Below, piece by piece: positions 25,752 to 34,462 of a DNA stretch of 64,000 nt. Origin of the DNA: Reyranella sp. CPCC 100927 (lineage in GTDB: Bacteria > Pseudomonadota > Alphaproteobacteria > Reyranellales > Reyranellaceae); the NCBI RefSeq assembly GCF_007859315.1, contig NZ_VOHA01000001.1:868001-932000 (forward strand), given 5' to 3'. The notes under the pieces are model-generated. The model made no database searches. It was not told the origin of the DNA and saw only the letters and a list, made by a program, of their open reading frames with translations. Position 1 is the stretch's first letter. Every line of letters begins with the position of its first letter. Made by a program: the position numbers and the translations under genes.

Positions 25752-27488
25752 TCAGTGGATTTCGGGCTCCGGCACCGGGGCGCCGGCGTCGCGGCGCAGG
25801 AAGTCGAAGTCGCAGCCCTTGTCGGCCTGCTGCACGTGGCGGGTGAACAGCCAGCCATAGCCGCGCTCGTAGATCACCGGCTTGGCCTGCCAGGCGGCCC
25901 GTCGGCGGGCCAGCTCCGCCTCGCTCACCTGCATGTCCAGCGTACGCCGCTCGACGTCCAGCGCGATCAGGTCGCCGGTCTTGACCAGCGCCAAGGGGCC
26001 GCCGACGTGGCTTTCCGGCGTCACGTGCAGCACGCAGGCGCCATAGCTGGTGCCGCTCATGCGGCCGTCGGAGATGCGCACCATGTCGCGCACGCCCTGC
26101 TTCAGCAGCTTTTGCGGGATCGGCAGCATGCCCCATTCCGGCATGCCTGGACCGCCCAGCGGCCCGGCCTGCTTCAGCACCAGCACCGTGTCGGCGGTGA
26201 CGTCCAGGTCGGGGTCGTCGATGCGGGCGGCCATGTCGTTGTAGTTCTCGAACACCAGGGCCGGCCCGACATGCTTGTGCAGGCGCGGCTCGGCGGCGGC
26301 CGGCTTGATGACGGCGCCGTCGGGCGCCAGGTTGCCTTTCAGCACGGCCAGCGCGCCGTTGGCTTTCAGCGCCTGGCCGGGATCGACGATGATCTCGGGC
26401 AGGAAAGTCTCGGCGCCGGCGATGTCGTCGCCCAGCGTCCCGCCGCTGACCGTCGGTACGTTCAGATGCAACAGCGGCGCCAGCTTGGCGAGGAAAGCGC
26501 GCATGCCGCCGGCATAGAAGAAATCCTCCATCAGGTACTGGCCGGCGGGCCGGATGTTGGCGATCAGCGGCGTATCGCGCGCCAGGACATCGAACCGATC
26601 GAGGTCGAGTTTGATGCCGGCACGGCCGGCCCAGGCCAGCAGGTGCACAATGCCGTTGGTCGAGCCGCCCAGGCCCATCAATGCCCGGATGGCGTTGTCG
26701 AAGCTGGCGACCGAGAGGATGTCCGACGGCTTGAGGTCCTCCCACACCATGCCGACGATGCGCCGGCCAGCCTCGGTCGCCATGCGCGCATGCGCCGAAT
26801 CGGCCGCCGGGATCGCCGACGCGCCGGGCAGCGTGAAGCCCAGCGCCTCGGTGACGGACATCATGGTGGCCGCCGTGCCCATCACCATGCAGGTGCCGAA
26901 GCTGCGGGCAATGCCGTCCTCCATCTCGTCCCAGTCGTCGTCGGAGATGGCGCCGGCCTTCTTGTCGGCCCAGTACTTCCAGACGTCGCTGCCTGAGCCC
27001 AACTGCTTGCCGCGCCAGTTGCCGCGCAGCATGGGACCGGCTGGCACCACGATGGCCGGCACGTTCATGCTGATGGCGCCCATCAGCAGGCCGGGGATGT
27101 TCTTGTCGCAGCCGCCGAGCAGGACAGCGCCATCGATCGGGTTGGCGCGCAGCAGTTCCTCGGTCTCCATGGCCAGCAGGTTGCGGTACATCATGGTCGT
27201 GGGCTTCATCATCGGTTCGCCCAGCGACATGGCCGGCATCTCGAGCGGGAAGCCGCCGGCCTGCCAGATGCCACGCTTCACCTCCTCGGCGCGCTGGCGC
27301 AGATGCACATGGCAGGGATTGGCCTCGGACCAGGTGTTGATGACGCCGATTACCGGCTTGCCGGCCCAGTCCTCACGCGCAAAGCCCATCTGCTTGGTGC
27401 GAGAGCGGTGGCCGAAGGCCCGCAGGTCCTGCGCGCCGTACCAGCGATAGCTGCGCAATTGCTCGGCGGTCTTGCGGCGGGCGGTCAT
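25752..27488 (-). CDS. IlvD/Edd-family sugar-acid dehydratase, L-arabonate dehydratase type
   Basis: The protein has 578 residues. Three cluster cysteines fall at Cys59 (SEANPCHVHL), Cys127 (LLGGCDKNIPG) and Cys200 (SFGTCMVMGTAATM), the same positions as in the characterised Rhizobium L-arabinonate dehydratase with a 2Fe-2S cluster. The catalytic Ser/Thr segment DGRMSGTSYGACVLH is present near 475-485. The GTCMVMGTA motif differs from true IlvD (branched-chain amino acid synthesis). It should dehydrate a pentonate or hexonate to the 2-keto-3-deoxy acid. No other sugar-acid genes adjoin it, so the substrate is not certain. Confidence 0.88.
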   Translation of the reverse strand: MTARRKTAEQLRSYRWYGAQDLRAFGHRSRTKQMGFAREDWAGKPVIGVINTWSEANPCHVHLRQRAEEVKRGIWQAGGFPLEMPAMSLGEPMMKPTTMMYRNLLAMETEELLRANPIDGAVLLGGCDKNIPGLLMGAISMNVPAIVVPAGPMLRGNWRGKQLGSGSDVWKYWADKKAGAISDDDWDEMEDGIARSFGTCMVMGTAATMMSVTEALGFTLPGASAIPAADSAHARMATEAGRRIVGMVWEDLKPSDILSVASFDNAIRALMGLGGSTNGIVHLLAWAGRAGIKLDLDRFDVLARDTPLIANIRPAGQYLMEDFFYAGGMRAFLAKLAPLLHLNVPTVSGGTLGDDIAGAETFLPEIIVDPGQALKANGALAVLKGNLAPDGAVIKPAAAEPRLHKHVGPALVFENYNDMAARIDDPDLDVTADTVLVLKQAGPLGGPGMPEWGMLPIPQKLLKQGVRDMVRISDGRMSGTSYGACVLHVTPESHVGGPLALVKTGDLIALDVERRTLDMQVSEAELARRRAAWQAKPVIYERGYGWLFTRHVQQADKGCDFDFLRRDAGAPVPEPEIH

Positions 27489-27996
27489 GGGCGCGTCCTC
27501 TCGCAGGTCAATTCAAGCGCAGCTTAGTAGCGCCACGCAATGCGACAAGACCCCATGCGGGCTGCCCAGGCGGCACGGGTCACAGAGTTGGCCCGCCCCG
27601 GGGAGTACTGGCAATCGTACTGATTTCAGGCGGCTGTCGCGGCGCGTCACCAGGCGATCCTGTGGGCCGCCCACAGTGCGAGCGTCGATGGTTTCCTCGA
27701 TCTGCCATCGTCGAGAGTCATGCTGATCGAAGACCAACGCCTGCGGGCGCTGCTTCGCCTGGCCTGGCGATACATGATGCTGCGGTTTCCATTTCAAATG
27801 CTGCGAATACCAAAGGAGTCCCGGCCTGGGCATGGTGCGCAGGCCAATGGCCCCGGGTGACCAGGGCGGTTGCATACTGTGGTTGCAACTGGTCGTTTCC
27901 CGACGGTAGTCGTTGAGCATCGGATGGCCCGCTTGTGGGATGCCGCGCGCGGCGGCATCGTAGGCGTTCATTGTTTCGGTGATCGCGGAGGATGAG
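27489..27996. other. About 500 bp with no supported gene
   Basis: This region lies between the divergent dehydratase and GNAT genes. A minus-strand open frame at 27513-27971 (152 codons from an ATG) has no family resemblance, no clear ribosome-binding site and unusual composition, so I do not call it. Plus-strand frames here are short. No hairpin or repeat stands out. Confidence 0.4.
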
Positions 27997-28566
27997 ATGA
28001 AGATCGTCTGCCGTGAACTCAGTCCCGAGCAATGGCCGGACATCGAACGGCTGTTCGGACCGCGTGGCGCCACGGGCGGTTGCTGGTGCATGTTCTGGCG
28101 GCAGGAGAAGGGCGAGAAATGGCCTGACATCCAGGGCGACACCAACAAACGTCGCTTCCGCGCACTGGTGCGCCGGGGCAAGGCCCATGGCGCGCTGGCC
28201 TATGCCGGCGATGAACCCATCGGCTGGATATCGTTTGATCGCCGCATCGACTTCAGCAAGCTCGACCGGTCGCCCAGCCTGGCATGCGATGATGCTGAAC
28301 GCGTCTGGTCGGTGCCGTGTTTCTTCGTGAAATCAGGGTGGCGCGGCAAGGGCGTGGCCGATGCGCTGCTGGCCTTCGCCGTCAAGACGCTGAAGCGCTA
28401 CGGCGCCGAGATTGCCGAAGGCTATCCGGTGAAGCTCGAGGCCGGCAAGAAATCGCCCGCGGCTTTCGTCTACACCGGGCTCGAGGCGATGTTTGCCAAG
28501 GCCGGGTTCACCACGGCCGCGGCGCGCGAGCGCGGCAAGCAACGGGTGCGGCTGGTGCTGAAGTGA
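27997..28566 (+). CDS. GNAT-family N-acetyltransferase
   Basis: The 189-residue protein has the GNAT motif as WSVPCFFVKSGWRGKGVADALLAFAVKTLKRYG (about 110-143) and ends AMFAKAGFTTAAAR. The N-terminal part GGCWCMFWRQEKGEKW contains two adjacent cysteines and is typical of a small widespread GNAT group. ATG 27997 is preferred because GGAGG lies eight bases upstream; a GTG at 27979 is less likely. Convergent with the DUF2333 gene seven bases downstream. Confidence 0.88.
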   Translation: MKIVCRELSPEQWPDIERLFGPRGATGGCWCMFWRQEKGEKWPDIQGDTNKRRFRALVRRGKAHGALAYAGDEPIGWISFDRRIDFSKLDRSPSLACDDAERVWSVPCFFVKSGWRGKGVADALLAFAVKTLKRYGAEIAEGYPVKLEAGKKSPAAFVYTGLEAMFAKAGFTTAAARERGKQRVRLVLK

Positions 28567-28572
28567 GGGATC

Positions 28573-29595
28573 TCACTTCCGCAGGATGTCGGCGACCTCG
28601 CGCAGCTGGGTGCGGGCGCGCAGCAGGTAGAAGCCCTGCGCCACCAGATGGCTGGGCAGGAACTGCGAGTCGGCGGCGCCGTTGACGACGACCCAGGGCT
28701 GCAAGGTGGCGGCGGTGCGGAACGTCTCCATCAGCTGCGTCCACGGACCAGTGAGGTCGCGCTCGCGCAAGACGCCCTGATAGTCGTTACCCAGCTCCTT
28801 CAGCAGCATGTAGTAGGCGTAGAGCTGGCCTTTGTTGGCGTAGAACAGATTGTCGGCATAGAAGTCGAGCAGATCACCGCCATGGTCGTGGATGTGGCGG
28901 TCGATCTGCGCCGATGTCGAGCCGATGTCGGTGGCGACGCGTTCGAGAAAGGCCTGCAGATTGTCGGCGCGCCGCTCGAAGCTCGCCTGGTTGACCGCCA
29001 GACGCTTGTTGTAGGTGATCAGTGCCGCGCGGCCGTCGCGATACTGCGACGTCGCCGTCACGCTGGGCCAGATCGACATCGACGGCGTCCACACCCATTG
29101 CTTCGGGTCGGCATTGAGCCGCGCCGCTGCGCGATCGAGGTCGGGATCCTGCGGGCTCGAGCCGCGCGAGCGCGCCAACTGGTCGCGCATCTCGACGGCA
29201 AAGCGCGCCAGCGCCTTCATGATGCCGGCCTGGTAGTTGGGCATGTTGTCGAGCCAGGCGCCGGGCAGGAAGAACGGATCCATCGGCGTCCAGTGATGGT
29301 CATCGACCTCGCGCGTAATCAACGCCGCCGCGATCGCCACCGCGCGGCTTTCGCCCGGTTGCACATTCTGCGCCTCGAAATCCGGCCGATCGTCGATGTT
29401 GTGCAGCCACAACCCGCCGCCGCCGTAATACAGCACCGGGATCAGCAGCAGCACGAACGCCAGCCGCTTCCAGCGGCCTTTCGGCACCAGAGTGTTCCAG
29501 ACGCCGGACAGCGAGATTTTCGGCCGCCAGCCGAGTACGCGTCGCCACCAAGGCTGGGCCAGGCGGGGTTTGGCGTCATCGGGCTCGAAGGTCAT
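28573..29595 (-). CDS. DUF2333 family membrane protein
   Basis: The 340-residue protein has one N-terminal membrane helix (LAFVLLLIPVLYYGGGGLWL, about 45-64) and a large extracytoplasmic domain typical of DUF2333: HHWTPMDPFFLPGAWLDNMPNYQ, ARFAVEMRDQLARSRGSS, and DLLDFYADNLFYANKGQLYAYYMLLKELG. The family is of unknown function. It stands alone between convergent and divergent neighbours. Confidence 0.87.
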   Translation of the reverse strand: MTFEPDDAKPRLAQPWWRRVLGWRPKISLSGVWNTLVPKGRWKRLAFVLLLIPVLYYGGGGLWLHNIDDRPDFEAQNVQPGESRAVAIAAALITREVDDHHWTPMDPFFLPGAWLDNMPNYQAGIMKALARFAVEMRDQLARSRGSSPQDPDLDRAAARLNADPKQWVWTPSMSIWPSVTATSQYRDGRAALITYNKRLAVNQASFERRADNLQAFLERVATDIGSTSAQIDRHIHDHGGDLLDFYADNLFYANKGQLYAYYMLLKELGNDYQGVLRERDLTGPWTQLMETFRTAATLQPWVVVNGAADSQFLPSHLVAQGFYLLRARTQLREVADILRK

Positions 29596-29749
29596 GCATC
29601 CTCGTCAGGCAGGGGGGCGGTGGCGCGGAGCCGGATGGCGTGCACTGAGTTTAGCACGGGTATTCCGATATGGGATGTGTCCAACCGTTGCGCCATGCGG
29701 GCACGCACGGCCATGATCGCGATCGATTCACGTCCCCTGAGGAAACGAC

Positions 29750-30703
29750 ATGGCGCTCGACCCGACCATCCGCAAGCTGCTCGACATGGCCGCCGCCTCG
29801 GGTCGGCCGGCGATCAACAGCCTGCCGCCTCCCGCGGCGCGCCAGATGATGCGCGATACGCGCGCGCCGGTGCAGGGTGCGGTGCTCGAGAGCGTGGTAT
29901 CGGACGATCGTCGGATCCCCGGTCCGGCCGGCGAGATCCCGGTGCGGATCTATCGGCCGAAATCGGCAGCGGCGTCAGCTCGATTGCCGCTGCTGGTCTA
30001 CTTTCATGGCGGCGGCTGGGTGATCGGCGATATCGAGACCCACCACACCATGTGCCAGCGCCTCAGCGAGGCCGGCAATCTGGTCGTGGTGTCGGTCGAT
30101 TATCGCCTGGCGCCGGAGCACCGGTTTCCCGCATCGGTCGACGATTGTTGGGCGGCGACGGTGTGGGCTAGCGCGAATGCCGGGTCGATCGGCGCCGAGG
30201 GATCCAAGATTGCCGTCGGCGGCGACAGCGCCGGCGGCAATCTTGCGGCCGTCGTGGCGCTGATGGCGCGTGATCGCGGCGGCGTGCAGATCGGCTTCCA
30301 GCTGCTGCTTTATCCGGCCGTCGATGCCCTGGCCAACACCGGGTCGCTGGCGAAAAATGCCGACGGCTACCTGCTTACCCGCGAGGCCATGGTCTGGTTC
30401 TATGATCACTATATCCCCGATCCGGCCGATCGCAGCGACTGGCGCGCCTCGCCGCTGCGCGCACGCAGCTTCGCGGGCCTACCGCCGGCCATGATCGTGA
30501 CGGCAGGTTTCGATCCGTTGCTCGACGAAGCCCGCATCTATGCCGACCGGTTGGCGCATGACGGCGTGACGGTCGAGTATGTCGAGCACGGCAGCATGAT
30601 CCACGGCTTCCTCGGGATGCCGGGCGTGCTGCCGCAGGCGCGCCGCGGCTTGGCGTCGGCCGGTCAGGCCGTGCGCGAGGCGTTGGTCGACAGCGCGGCA
30701 TGA
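29750..30703 (+). CDS. Alpha/beta hydrolase of the hormone-sensitive-lipase family (copy 1)
   Basis: This 317-residue esterase has the HSL oxyanion motif YFHGGGWVIGDIETHH, the nucleophile elbow GGDSAGGNLAA, the Asp segment TAGFDPLLDEARIYADRL and the His segment SMIHGFLGM. Such enzymes hydrolyse short-chain esters. GAGGAAA precedes ATG 29750. It is followed 15 bases later by a paralog of identical length and matching motifs, indicating a tandem duplication. Confidence 0.93.
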   Translation: MALDPTIRKLLDMAAASGRPAINSLPPPAARQMMRDTRAPVQGAVLESVVSDDRRIPGPAGEIPVRIYRPKSAAASARLPLLVYFHGGGWVIGDIETHHTMCQRLSEAGNLVVVSVDYRLAPEHRFPASVDDCWAATVWASANAGSIGAEGSKIAVGGDSAGGNLAAVVALMARDRGGVQIGFQLLLYPAVDALANTGSLAKNADGYLLTREAMVWFYDHYIPDPADRSDWRASPLRARSFAGLPPAMIVTAGFDPLLDEARIYADRLAHDGVTVEYVEHGSMIHGFLGMPGVLPQARRGLASAGQAVREALVDSAA

Positions 30704-30718
30704 ACAAGGAGAGCCCAC

Positions 30719-31672
30719 GTGCCCCTGGATCCTGAAGCGCTGGAACTGCTGGAGCTGCAAGCCGCAGCAGGCCGACCGGCCTGGACGGCGATCGGCCCGG
30801 TCGCTGCCCGCGTGCAATTCGCCGAAACCCGGACCGCCTCGGGTGGTCCGCGCCCTGACACGGTGCGCGTGGCTGACCATACCATCGTGCGCGACGGGCG
30901 GCGGCTGCCGGTCCGCCTGTACCGGCCGGCCTCGGCGTCGCCCAAGGCGCTGCTGCCGACGGTGCTGTGGGCTCATGGCGGCGGCTGGGTGCTGGGCAAC
31001 ATCGAAACGCACGACGGCACCTGCGGCCAGCTCGCGGCGCAGGCCGACGTGGCCGTGCTGTCGGTGGATTATCGGCTGGCACCGGAGGCACCGTTTCCAG
31101 CCGCGTTCGACGACATGGTGACGGCGCTCGACTGGGCCAGTCACGAAGGCGATTCCATCGGCATCGATCCGCATCTGCTGGCGCTCGGCGGCGACAGTGC
31201 CGGCGGCAATCTGGCGGCGTCGGCGGCGCTGTGGGCGCGCGATCGCGCCCTGAACAACGTGCGCTTCCAGCTGCTGGTCTATCCGGTGACGGATTGCGTG
31301 ACCGCCACGGCGTCGTACGCGCGGTTCGCCGACGGCTTCGGTCTTACGCGCGATGCGATGCAGTGGTTCATCGATCACTACGTGCCGCAGGCCGGCGACC
31401 GCAGCGACTGGCGCGCCGCACCGCTGCGGGCGCCCAGCGTCGCCGGGGTGTGTCCGGCCATGATCATCACCGCCGGTTATGATCCGTTGCGCGATGAAGG
31501 CCGCGCCTATGCCAAACGCCTGCGCGATGAAGGTGGCGGCTGCGATCATGTCGAGTTCGGCGGCATGATCCATGGTTTCTTCGGCATGAGTGCCGTTCTC
31601 CATGGTGCCCGCCGCGCCATCAGTACCGCCGCGCTCGCCCTCAACGAGGCGCTGGTCGACCGCGCCGAGTGA
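30719..31672 (+). CDS. Alpha/beta hydrolase of the hormone-sensitive-lipase family (copy 2)
   Basis: This 317-residue paralog of the preceding gene has WAHGGGWVLGNIETHD, GGDSAGGNLAA, TAGYDPLRDEGRAYAKRL and GMIHGFFGM. The GTG start at 30719 has AAGGAGA about ten bases upstream. The two copies have diverged clearly outside the motifs, so they probably differ in substrate. The MetE-like gene follows 31 bases later, so the three may form one catabolic operon. Confidence 0.93.
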   Translation: MPLDPEALELLELQAAAGRPAWTAIGPVAARVQFAETRTASGGPRPDTVRVADHTIVRDGRRLPVRLYRPASASPKALLPTVLWAHGGGWVLGNIETHDGTCGQLAAQADVAVLSVDYRLAPEAPFPAAFDDMVTALDWASHEGDSIGIDPHLLALGGDSAGGNLAASAALWARDRALNNVRFQLLVYPVTDCVTATASYARFADGFGLTRDAMQWFIDHYVPQAGDRSDWRAAPLRAPSVAGVCPAMIITAGYDPLRDEGRAYAKRLRDEGGGCDHVEFGGMIHGFFGMSAVLHGARRAISTAALALNEALVDRAE

Positions 31673-31703
31673 CAGGCATCACAGAGATGGGGAGGGAGCC
31701 GCC

Positions 31704-32756
31704 ATGCCGCAGCATCCCGGTGTGCACCTGATCGGCAGCGTTGCCATGCCCGACGCCGAGTCGGTGTTTCGTGCCTTGGCAGGCGGATTGCGGCCCTGGC
31801 TGCGGCGTATCCCCGACGGCGAGACCGGTGCACGCCATCGCTGGATCTACTGGCAATACGAGATGCTGACGCAGCATCCCGACATGGAGATCGATCCCAC
31901 GATCGCGCCGATGCCGCTGCCGCAATGGGATGGCGTCCTGCTCCGCCGTATCGAACAGGTGCGCTTCAAGCCCGGGGTCGATCCCGGCGCGGTCGTGTTC
32001 GAGACCGGCTACGCGCCGGCTGCGATCGAGTCCTATGCCGTGTTCAAGCGCCTGCGCGATGCCGGCATGATCCCGCGCGGCGTGCGCTTCCAGGTCGCGC
32101 TGCCCACCGCCATGGCGTCCGGCTTCATGTACGTCAGCCCCAAGGCGCTGGACGACTATCTGCCGGTCTACGAACGCGCGCTGTTCAAGGCGCTCGATGA
32201 CATCCTGGCCGCCGTGCCGCACGGCGACCTCTCGATCCAATGGGACATCTGCCAGGAAGTGCTGGTGTTCGAGAACTACTTCCAGCATCGGCCCGGCGAC
32301 TACAAGCAGCGCATCTTCGCCGAGTTCGCGCGTCTGGCCGCGCATGTGCCCAACGGTGTCGAGCTGGGCTACCATCTCTGCTATGGCTCGCCGCGCGATG
32401 AGCATCTGGTGATGCCTAAGGACACCGCCATCCTGGTCGAGATGGTGCGCGGGCTGCTCGACGCCTTGCCGCGCCGTCTGGATTTTCTCCATCTGCCGGT
32501 GCCTCGGGATCGCACCGACGATGCCTACGTTGCGCCGCTGCGGGCCATGAACCTGCCCGACAAGACGGCTCTCTACCTGGGCCTGATCCATCACGATGAT
32601 GCCATCGGTGATCGCGCCCGCATCGCGGCGGCATCAAAGGTGGTGACGGGATTCGGGATCGCCTCCGAATGCGGATGGGGCCGCACGGATCCGGCGCGGG
32701 TGCCCGGCCTCATCGCCGCTCATCGCGCGGCGGCAAAAACGCTTGCTGTCGATTGA
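31704..32756 (+). CDS. Short MetE-like (UROD/MetE fold) protein with zinc-ligand motifs
   Basis: The protein has 350 residues, about the size of only the C-terminal domain of cobalamin-independent methionine synthase. The zinc ligands of MetE appear to be kept: His and Cys in GYHLCYGS and a Cys in ASECGWGR. The LSIQWDICQEV strand corresponds to the LQIDEP region of MetE. It lacks the N-terminal MetE half, so it is probably a methyl- or alkyl-transferase, or a carbon-sulfur acting relative, rather than MetE. ATG 31704 has GGGAGGGAG upstream. It is probably cotranscribed with the two esterases. Confidence 0.82.
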   Translation: MPQHPGVHLIGSVAMPDAESVFRALAGGLRPWLRRIPDGETGARHRWIYWQYEMLTQHPDMEIDPTIAPMPLPQWDGVLLRRIEQVRFKPGVDPGAVVFETGYAPAAIESYAVFKRLRDAGMIPRGVRFQVALPTAMASGFMYVSPKALDDYLPVYERALFKALDDILAAVPHGDLSIQWDICQEVLVFENYFQHRPGDYKQRIFAEFARLAAHVPNGVELGYHLCYGSPRDEHLVMPKDTAILVEMVRGLLDALPRRLDFLHLPVPRDRTDDAYVAPLRAMNLPDKTALYLGLIHHDDAIGDRARIAAASKVVTGFGIASECGWGRTDPARVPGLIAAHRAAAKTLAVD

Positions 32757-32757
32757 T

Positions 32758-32806
32758 GTTGCAATTTGCTACATATCTCCTTATAGGTTGCTTATTGCAA
32801 CATATC
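32758..32806. promoter_or_regulatory. Repeat-rich operator upstream of the XRE-DinB gene
   Basis: A perfect 8-bp inverted repeat GTTGCAAT (32758-32765) / ATTGCAAC (32794-32801) encloses A/T-rich DNA. Overlapping it, TTGCTACATATC (32766-32777) and TTGCAACATATC (32795-32806) are direct repeats with one mismatch, 29 bases apart. The second copy ends one base before the start codon at 32808. The arrangement is typical of autoregulation by an XRE-type repressor; that it binds the adjacent gene's product is inference. Confidence 0.6.
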
Positions 32807-32807
32807 G

Positions 32808-33638
32808 ATGACCTGCATGGACACCGAGAAATCAGTCACGGTTCTGCGCGATCGTGATGGTGCGCCGCAGCACGCGGTACTCGACTGGAACCACTACCAG
32901 GCGCTGCTGCGCCAGGCGCCAGCCCACGATCGCGGGGACCAGGTATCGCCGGAGGTCACCCGCCGGGTGGCGGACGGCGTGTCGCCGCTGCGCGCCTGGC
33001 GCGAAGCCCGTGGTTTCAGCCAGGCGCAGTTGGCGCTGCTCACGGGCATCAGCCGTGCCTACCTGACCCAGATCGAGACCGGCGAGCGGGCCGGCACGAT
33101 CGAGGTCATGGCGCACCTGGCGCGCAACCTCGGGTGCCGCATCGAGGACCTGGTCCGCATCGAGGGGGATGGTTTCGCCGTCAAGATGGCGTCGGCTGCC
33201 CGCATGCCGGGCCAGCTCAAGGCGTTCGTTGCGGCGATTCCCCAGAGCGCCTGGACGACCCGGCCGAAGCCGGGCGCGTTCAGCCTTGTTGAGCACGTCT
33301 GTCACCTGCGCGACATCGATCACGGCGGCTATCGCGAACGCATCGAGCGGATCCTGACCTTGGATCTGCCGGCGCTGCACGATCTCGACGGTGACGCACT
33401 GGCGGTGGCCGGTGACTACCAGCGGCAGGATCTTGCGGCCGCCTGCGCCGCGTTCGTCGACGGCCGTGGCCGCATCCTCGAGCGCCTGCGTGGGCTGTCG
33501 ACGACCGACCGCATGCGCAAGGGGCACATGGACGGTGTCGGCGACATGACGATCGATGACGTCGTCGACGCGATGGTCACCCACGATTCGGAACACATCG
33601 ACGACATCGCGGCGCTGCGCGATACCCTGCAGCGGTGA
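32808..33638 (+). CDS. XRE-type helix-turn-helix regulator fused to a DinB-like domain
   Basis: The protein has 276 residues in three parts. Residues 8-35 (SVTVLRDRDGAPQHAVLDWNHYQALL, split here) resemble the N-terminus of Phd/XRE-type antitoxins. Residues 60-115 are an XRE helix-turn-helix (FSQAQLALLTGISRAYLTQIETGER). Residues 130-275 resemble the DinB four-helix bundle, with possible metal-binding histidines in EHVCHLRDIDHG (163-172) and THDSEHIDDI (259-263). A DNA-binding domain joined to a DinB-like domain suggests a metabolite- or thiol-responsive switch. No ribosome-binding site precedes ATG 32808; the message could be nearly leaderless, or ATG 32817 could be used. Confidence 0.75.
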   Translation: MTCMDTEKSVTVLRDRDGAPQHAVLDWNHYQALLRQAPAHDRGDQVSPEVTRRVADGVSPLRAWREARGFSQAQLALLTGISRAYLTQIETGERAGTIEVMAHLARNLGCRIEDLVRIEGDGFAVKMASAARMPGQLKAFVAAIPQSAWTTRPKPGAFSLVEHVCHLRDIDHGGYRERIERILTLDLPALHDLDGDALAVAGDYQRQDLAAACAAFVDGRGRILERLRGLSTTDRMRKGHMDGVGDMTIDDVVDAMVTHDSEHIDDIAALRDTLQR

Positions 33639-33641
33639 TCG

Positions 33642-34061
33642 TCAGCGAACGCCCATGGCCTGGCCGATCGCATCCATGCTCGCCTCGTCGATGGGCACCA
33701 GACCGAAGCGCAGGCGCCCGCCCCAGCCGGGACCGGCCAGGGCAAAGCCCGGCCGGTCCAGCAGCGGACGGATCGGTGCCGGCTGTGCCCTGAGGTAACG
33801 GACGCGTCGCCGGAACGGCTGAAAGCCGCCGCCCATGTCGGCCTGCTCGATGTCGCCCGCCTGTATGACGCCGATGGCGGTGAAGCTCTGCAGCCGATCA
33901 CGGCTGTCCATCGTCTCGCTGGACGAATAGTAGGCGATGCGATCGCCAGGCGTGAGGCGGCGCAATGGCGCCGCTTTGCCGTGGCTCACCTGCATGAAGC
34001 CGCCAGCAACGCCGCGACGCACGTGCTCGGCGCATGCCACGGCAATCCAACTGCGGATCAT
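33642..34061 (-). CDS. EVE domain-containing protein
   Basis: This 139-residue protein opens [28 protein letters not shown] and continues [13 protein letters not shown] and [12 protein letters not shown], the pattern of the EVE/PUA-like fold (UPF0310). EVE domains bind modified bases in DNA or RNA, often in restriction or RNA-modification settings. Here its start overlaps the VOC gene by four bases (ATGA), so the two are translated together. A longer open frame reaching 34688 covers the VOC gene and is rejected. It ends three bases from the XRE-DinB stop, convergent. Confidence 0.85.
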   Translation of the reverse strand: MIRSWIAVACAEHVRRGVAGGFMQVSHGKAAPLRRLTPGDRIAYYSSSETMDSRDRLQSFTAIGVIQAGDIEQADMGGGFQPFRRRVRYLRAQPAPIRPLLDRPGFALAGPGWGGRLRFGLVPIDEASMDAIGQAMGVR

Positions 34062-34429
34062 GGCGCGGTCGGTGCGAAGACCCGCAGCCGATGGCCGTCC
34101 GGATCGAGCGCAACGAACGTGTGCCCGAAATCGAGGTCGGTCGGCGCCTGGGCGATCGTCAGCCCGCGTAGTGTCCAATCGGCGTGGGTGCTGCGCACCG
34201 CGTCTGCATCGGCCACCACGAACGCGATCTCGCCGCTGCCGGCGGCGGCTGTTGCCGAGGGCTCGACCGTGTGGCGCGACCACAATCCCAGCATGACGCC
34301 GGTATCGAGCGCGAACATGGCGAAGGTCGGCGACGCCTCGATCGGCGCCTTGCCCAACAGCCCGGTGTAGAAGCCGGCGCTGGTGGGCGGGTTGTCGACA
34401 TACAGGATGATGAAGCTGGGATCCGACAT
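34058..34429 (-). CDS. VOC (glyoxalase/bleomycin-resistance) superfamily protein
   Basis: This 123-residue protein has two beta-alpha-beta-beta-beta units: [36 protein letters not shown] and [22 protein letters not shown] with [21 protein letters not shown] at the end. The family contains dioxygenases, glyoxalases and drug-binding proteins; the substrate here is unknown. GAGGG lies before ATG 34429. Coupled to the EVE gene. Confidence 0.88.
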   Translation of the reverse strand: MSDPSFIILYVDNPPTSAGFYTGLLGKAPIEASPTFAMFALDTGVMLGLWSRHTVEPSATAAAGSGEIAFVVADADAVRSTHADWTLRGLTIAQAPTDLDFGHTFVALDPDGHRLRVFAPTAP

Positions 34430-34462
34430 CACGCCCTCTGTGGATTTCGTGCCGGAGCTCGG

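Noticed and set aside
27513-27971. Minus-strand open frame between the dehydratase and GNAT genes
   Set aside because: No recognised domain, no ribosome-binding site, odd composition; recorded as a non-coding stretch.
32808-33638. Toxin-antitoxin pair at the XRE-DinB gene
   Set aside because: The N-terminus is antitoxin-like, but no small toxin gene lies on either side; the neighbours are MetE-like and EVE genes.
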